Origin: Saccharopolyspora galaxeae
GTDB lineage: Bacteria; Actinomycetota; Actinomycetes; Mycobacteriales; Pseudonocardiaceae
NCBI RefSeq assembly: GCF_016526145.1
Contig: NZ_JADDUE010000001.1
Coordinates: forward strand, 868,001 to 932,000
Length of the DNA: 64,000 bases
Direction: 5' to 3'
Part shown: piece after piece, positions 62,293 through 64,000 of the stretch
How positions within the stretch are numbered: position 1 is the first letter of the stretch
Layout of the letters: every line of letters starts with the position of its first letter
Made by a program: the position numbers and the translations under genes
Notes under the pieces: model-generated
Database searches by the model: none
Told to the model about the DNA's origin: nothing
What the model saw: only the letters and a program-made list of their open reading frames with translations

Positions 62293-62317
62293 GAGGCCCC
62301 TGTCGGGCAGGGGCCTC
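62293..62317 (-). terminator. Stem-loop after the pterin dehydratase gene
   Basis: GAGGCCCCTG at 62293-62302 and CAGGGGCCTC at 62308-62317 form a perfect 10-bp stem with a 5-nt loop, 6 bases past the stop of the minus-strand gene ending at 62324. It may also serve the small plus-strand gene to the left. Confidence 0.7.
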
Positions 62318-62323
62318 GATCGC

Positions 62324-62617
62324 TCAGCTCTCGTCCACCGTTTTATTGATCTTCCGGGCGAGTTCCAGGTCGTGTTCGGTGATGCCGTCGGCGACGTGCG
62401 TCGTCGAGGTGACGGTCACGTACTTGTAGTCGTGCACCCGAATATCGGGGTGATGGTTCAGGTTGTTCACGATGAACGCGATCACGTTCACGAGCTGAAT
62501 GGCACCGTTGAACCCCTTGCGCTCCCAAGTGCGCGCAATGGCGTTCCCAGCACGGCTCCAGCCTTCGATCCCGGCAAGGGCTTCGTCGACAGCGGCCGTG
62601 CTCAGCGACTCAGGCAA
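62324..62617 (-). CDS. 4a-hydroxytetrahydrobiopterin dehydratase (pterin carbinolamine dehydratase)
   Basis: A 97-residue protein from TTG 62617, chosen because GAAGGAG lies 5 bases upstream and the length matches the family (95-105 residues); the frame is open to 63097 but that part is antisense to the next gene. GWSRAGNAIARTWERKGFNG, VNVIAFIVNNLNHHPDIRV and YKYVTVTSTTH carry the family's active-site His residues (NHHP plus a later His). The enzyme dehydrates 4a-hydroxytetrahydrobiopterin during recycling of the cofactor of aromatic amino acid hydroxylases; in bacteria without such hydroxylases it may act on related pterins. Confidence 0.92.
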   Translation of the reverse strand: MPESLSTAAVDEALAGIEGWSRAGNAIARTWERKGFNGAIQLVNVIAFIVNNLNHHPDIRVHDYKYVTVTSTTHVADGITEHDLELARKINKTVDES

Positions 62618-62825
62618 TCCGACTCCTTCGTACGACGGTGGCGAAGACGATATCAGCTTCCGCGGCGAGCGCGCCGCGCGATCTTTCGTTGAGGTATGTC
62701 CGCGAAAGTTCCGCCGCGCAAATTCTTTAATTGAATGTCGTGGGCCGAGGTGCGCCGCAGAGGACTCCGGAGTTCTACCCGTCCGCACGGTTGTTCCGGC
62801 CGGACAGGGTTGCCATGGTGAGTGC

Positions 62826-63473
62826 GTGGACTTCGACGACGACGCATTGCTCGCCGAGCGCACTCCGCTGCCGGACGCCGTGGGTGGCCGGTTGCGGGAA
62901 CAGCTGGTTTTCCTGGCCGAAGTGGACAAGCTAAAAGCGGTGCTGCGGCAATCGCCGCTGGCCGCGGTGGATCGGCGGGAGAACGACGCCGAGCACTCGT
63001 GGCACTTGGCGCTGATGGTGACCGTGCTCGCCGAGCACTCCGACGAGCCGATCGACGTCGGGCGGACCGTGCAGCTCGTGGTGGTGCACGACCTCATCGA
63101 GATCTACGCGGGCGACACGCCGCTCTACGACGACGCGGGCAGGGAAAGCCAGCAGCAGCGCGAAGAAGCCGCCGCCGACCGGTTGTTCGGCCTGCTGCCG
63201 TCCGACCAGGCGAAACACTTCCGCGAGCGGTGGGACGAATTCGAGGCTCGCCGCACTCCGGAGGCGCGGTTCGCCAAGGCGATGGACCGGATGCAGCCGC
63301 TGCTGCTGAACTGGCTCGCGCAGGGCGGCACCTGGCGCACTCCGGGCGTCACCGCGGACACCGTGCGCGAGCGCAAGTCGGTCATCGGCGACGCATCGGC
63401 TCCATTGTGGACAGCCGCCCGGGAGGTCATCGCCGAAGGCGAACGCCGCGGCTGGGTCGAACCCGGCGGCTGA
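62826..63473 (+). CDS. HD-domain phosphohydrolase (YfbR/HDDC2-like)
   Basis: A 215-residue protein from GTG 62826 (VDFDDDALLAER); the upstream continuation of the frame to 62499 is antisense to the pterin dehydratase gene. The HD-domain motifs are NDAEHSWHLALM, VVVHDLIEIYAGDTP with the metal-binding His-Asp pair, and AKAMDRMQPLLLNW with the distal Asp. This set matches the YfbR/HDDC2 group of 5'-deoxynucleotidases, which remove phosphate from deoxyribonucleoside monophosphates with a divalent metal. The substrate is inferred from the family. It is a single gene with a weak ribosome site. Confidence 0.88.
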   Translation: MDFDDDALLAERTPLPDAVGGRLREQLVFLAEVDKLKAVLRQSPLAAVDRRENDAEHSWHLALMVTVLAEHSDEPIDVGRTVQLVVVHDLIEIYAGDTPLYDDAGRESQQQREEAAADRLFGLLPSDQAKHFRERWDEFEARRTPEARFAKAMDRMQPLLLNWLAQGGTWRTPGVTADTVRERKSVIGDASAPLWTAAREVIAEGERRGWVEPGG

Positions 63474-63825
63474 ATCCGTGCTTCGCGCCGCCGAGCCGTC
63501 GGCCACGCCAGAGCCGCGTGGACGGGCAGCTGAGTTGATCTTTGCCGGTATTGCCACTCGGGCGGGTGAGTGGTCGTTCTCACCCTGACGTCCTTCCGGG
63601 TTCACCGTATCGAGCTAAGCGTGCGCGCTCACCAGGAGCGATCAGTGACAGACGGGCTGTCAAGGGTACCCGGTGTCGGGGGGTCGCAGGGGGAAAATAG
63701 GATCTTTGCGTCGTGGCCGGTTTACGCAACGCGATCGTGGAGTTCACCCGCGATCGGTACGGTCCGCAACCGGGTTCAGAGAGTTTGTGACCCGTACGGG
63801 TTAACCGTTAAGGGAGGCAACGCTC
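63474..63825. other. Long leader/promoter region of the secreted-protein gene
   Basis: No gene is supported in these 352 bp. Near the right end is the perfect 12-bp palindrome ACCCGTACGGGT (63790-63801), followed by TTAACCGTTAAGGGAGG. Two CGCGATCG copies lie near 63730-63757. The long leader could carry an RNA regulator; the conserved core of the c-di-AMP (ydaO) riboswitch, common before actinobacterial wall-hydrolase genes, was looked for and not found. Confidence 0.4.
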
Positions 63826-64000
63826 GTGCGTAGCCGATTTGCACGCATGACCACGCGAGGACTCGTCCTCGGGATGCTGCTGGCCACCGCGGTCCTCGGC
63901 ACCGCGACCGCGCAGGCGGCCGGACCGCGCCCCGCGCTCGCCCAGGACGTCAACCCGTTCGAATCGATGGCCACCCCCGTCGGCCTCGCCGCCGTCGGCT
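63826..64000 (+). CDS. Secreted protein, 3' end outside window
   Basis: Starts at GTG 63826 with AGGGAGG 8 bases upstream. The visible 58 residues are VRSRFARMTTRGLVLGMLLA, then a hydrophobic and Ala-rich stretch, then AAGPRPALAQDVNPFESMA. The basic n-region, hydrophobic core and small-residue cleavage zone (likely after AQA or ALA) form a Sec signal peptide. The mature part is too short to identify. An internal ATG at 63847 is a possible alternative start. Confidence 0.75.
   Translation, partial: MRSRFARMTTRGLVLGMLLATAVLGTATAQAAGPRPALAQDVNPFESMATPVGLAAVG

Noticed and set aside
63640-63825. c-di-AMP (ydaO-type) riboswitch before the secreted-protein gene
   Set aside because: The position and gene type would suit it, but I could not find the conserved GGGGACC-like and GGGGTGAA-like blocks of the motif.
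63570-63833. 87-codon frame upstream of the secreted protein
   Set aside because: It lacks a ribosome site, shows no protein-like pattern, and overlaps the ribosome site and start of the well-supported signal-peptide gene.
1-64000. tRNA, rRNA, insertion sequence or integrase genes
   Set aside because: No tRNA cloverleaf, rRNA sequence, transposase/integrase motif or terminal inverted repeat was recognised anywhere in the window.

Overview
This is a very GC-rich actinobacterial chromosome segment. Wobble positions are mostly G/C, GTG and TTG starts are common, and there is a classic XRE-regulator/DUF397 gene pair. I infer a filamentous actinomycete, probably of the Pseudonocardiales (Saccharopolyspora-like); the genus call is weak.

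Bases 1-47109 are one uninterrupted plus-strand gene that is already open at the left edge, so the protein has more than 15,700 residues. It is a mosaic of modules joined by disordered Pro/Ala/Ser/Asp-rich linkers. In order: the end of a 30-residue repeat; a long linker; zincin-like module 1 (HExxHxxGxxD); a large beta-rich region A; a 'lonely Cys'-type domain; amidoligase-like module 1; a TcdA/TcdB-like glycosyltransferase (WLGG and DGD motifs); a second lonely-Cys domain; a degenerate amidoligase; zincin module 2; amidoligases 3 and 4; a lonely-Cys remnant; amidoligase 5; zincin module 3; beta-rich region B (paralogue of A); an internal copy of the protein's own C-terminal module; a second glycosyltransferase; a His/Cys domain with caspase-like motif spacing; several repeat modules; and the terminal module. 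Glycosyltransferase, candidate cysteine autoprotease and multiple effector-like enzymes in one chain recall large clostridial toxins and MARTX toxins. My hypothesis is a giant multi-effector exported toxin of the kind linked to type VII secretion in actinobacteria.

Bases 47333-53860 follow in the same direction: four paralogous small proteins of the 'type VII secretion system-associated' type, an unrelated 323-residue protein in the middle of them, and a right-handed beta-helix protein fused to an EccA/CbxX-type AAA+ ATPase. These look like accessory or secretion factors for the giant protein. No T7SS core component (EccB, EccC, EccD, EccE, mycosin, WXG100) lies in this window; they would have to be further upstream or elsewhere.

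Bases 54213-59818 are on the minus strand: a 743-residue protein of unknown function with a disordered tail, an orphan ABC ATPase with a damaged signature motif, and an XRE regulator - DUF397 - small conserved protein cluster with palindromic operator-like sites and a strong terminator. Bases 60062-64000 are more ordinary chromosome: exodeoxyribonuclease III, an XRE/TPR-type regulator with atypical base composition and a possibly frameshifted small partner, pterin-4a-carbinolamine dehydratase, an HD-domain phosphohydrolase, and the start of a secreted protein cut by the right edge.
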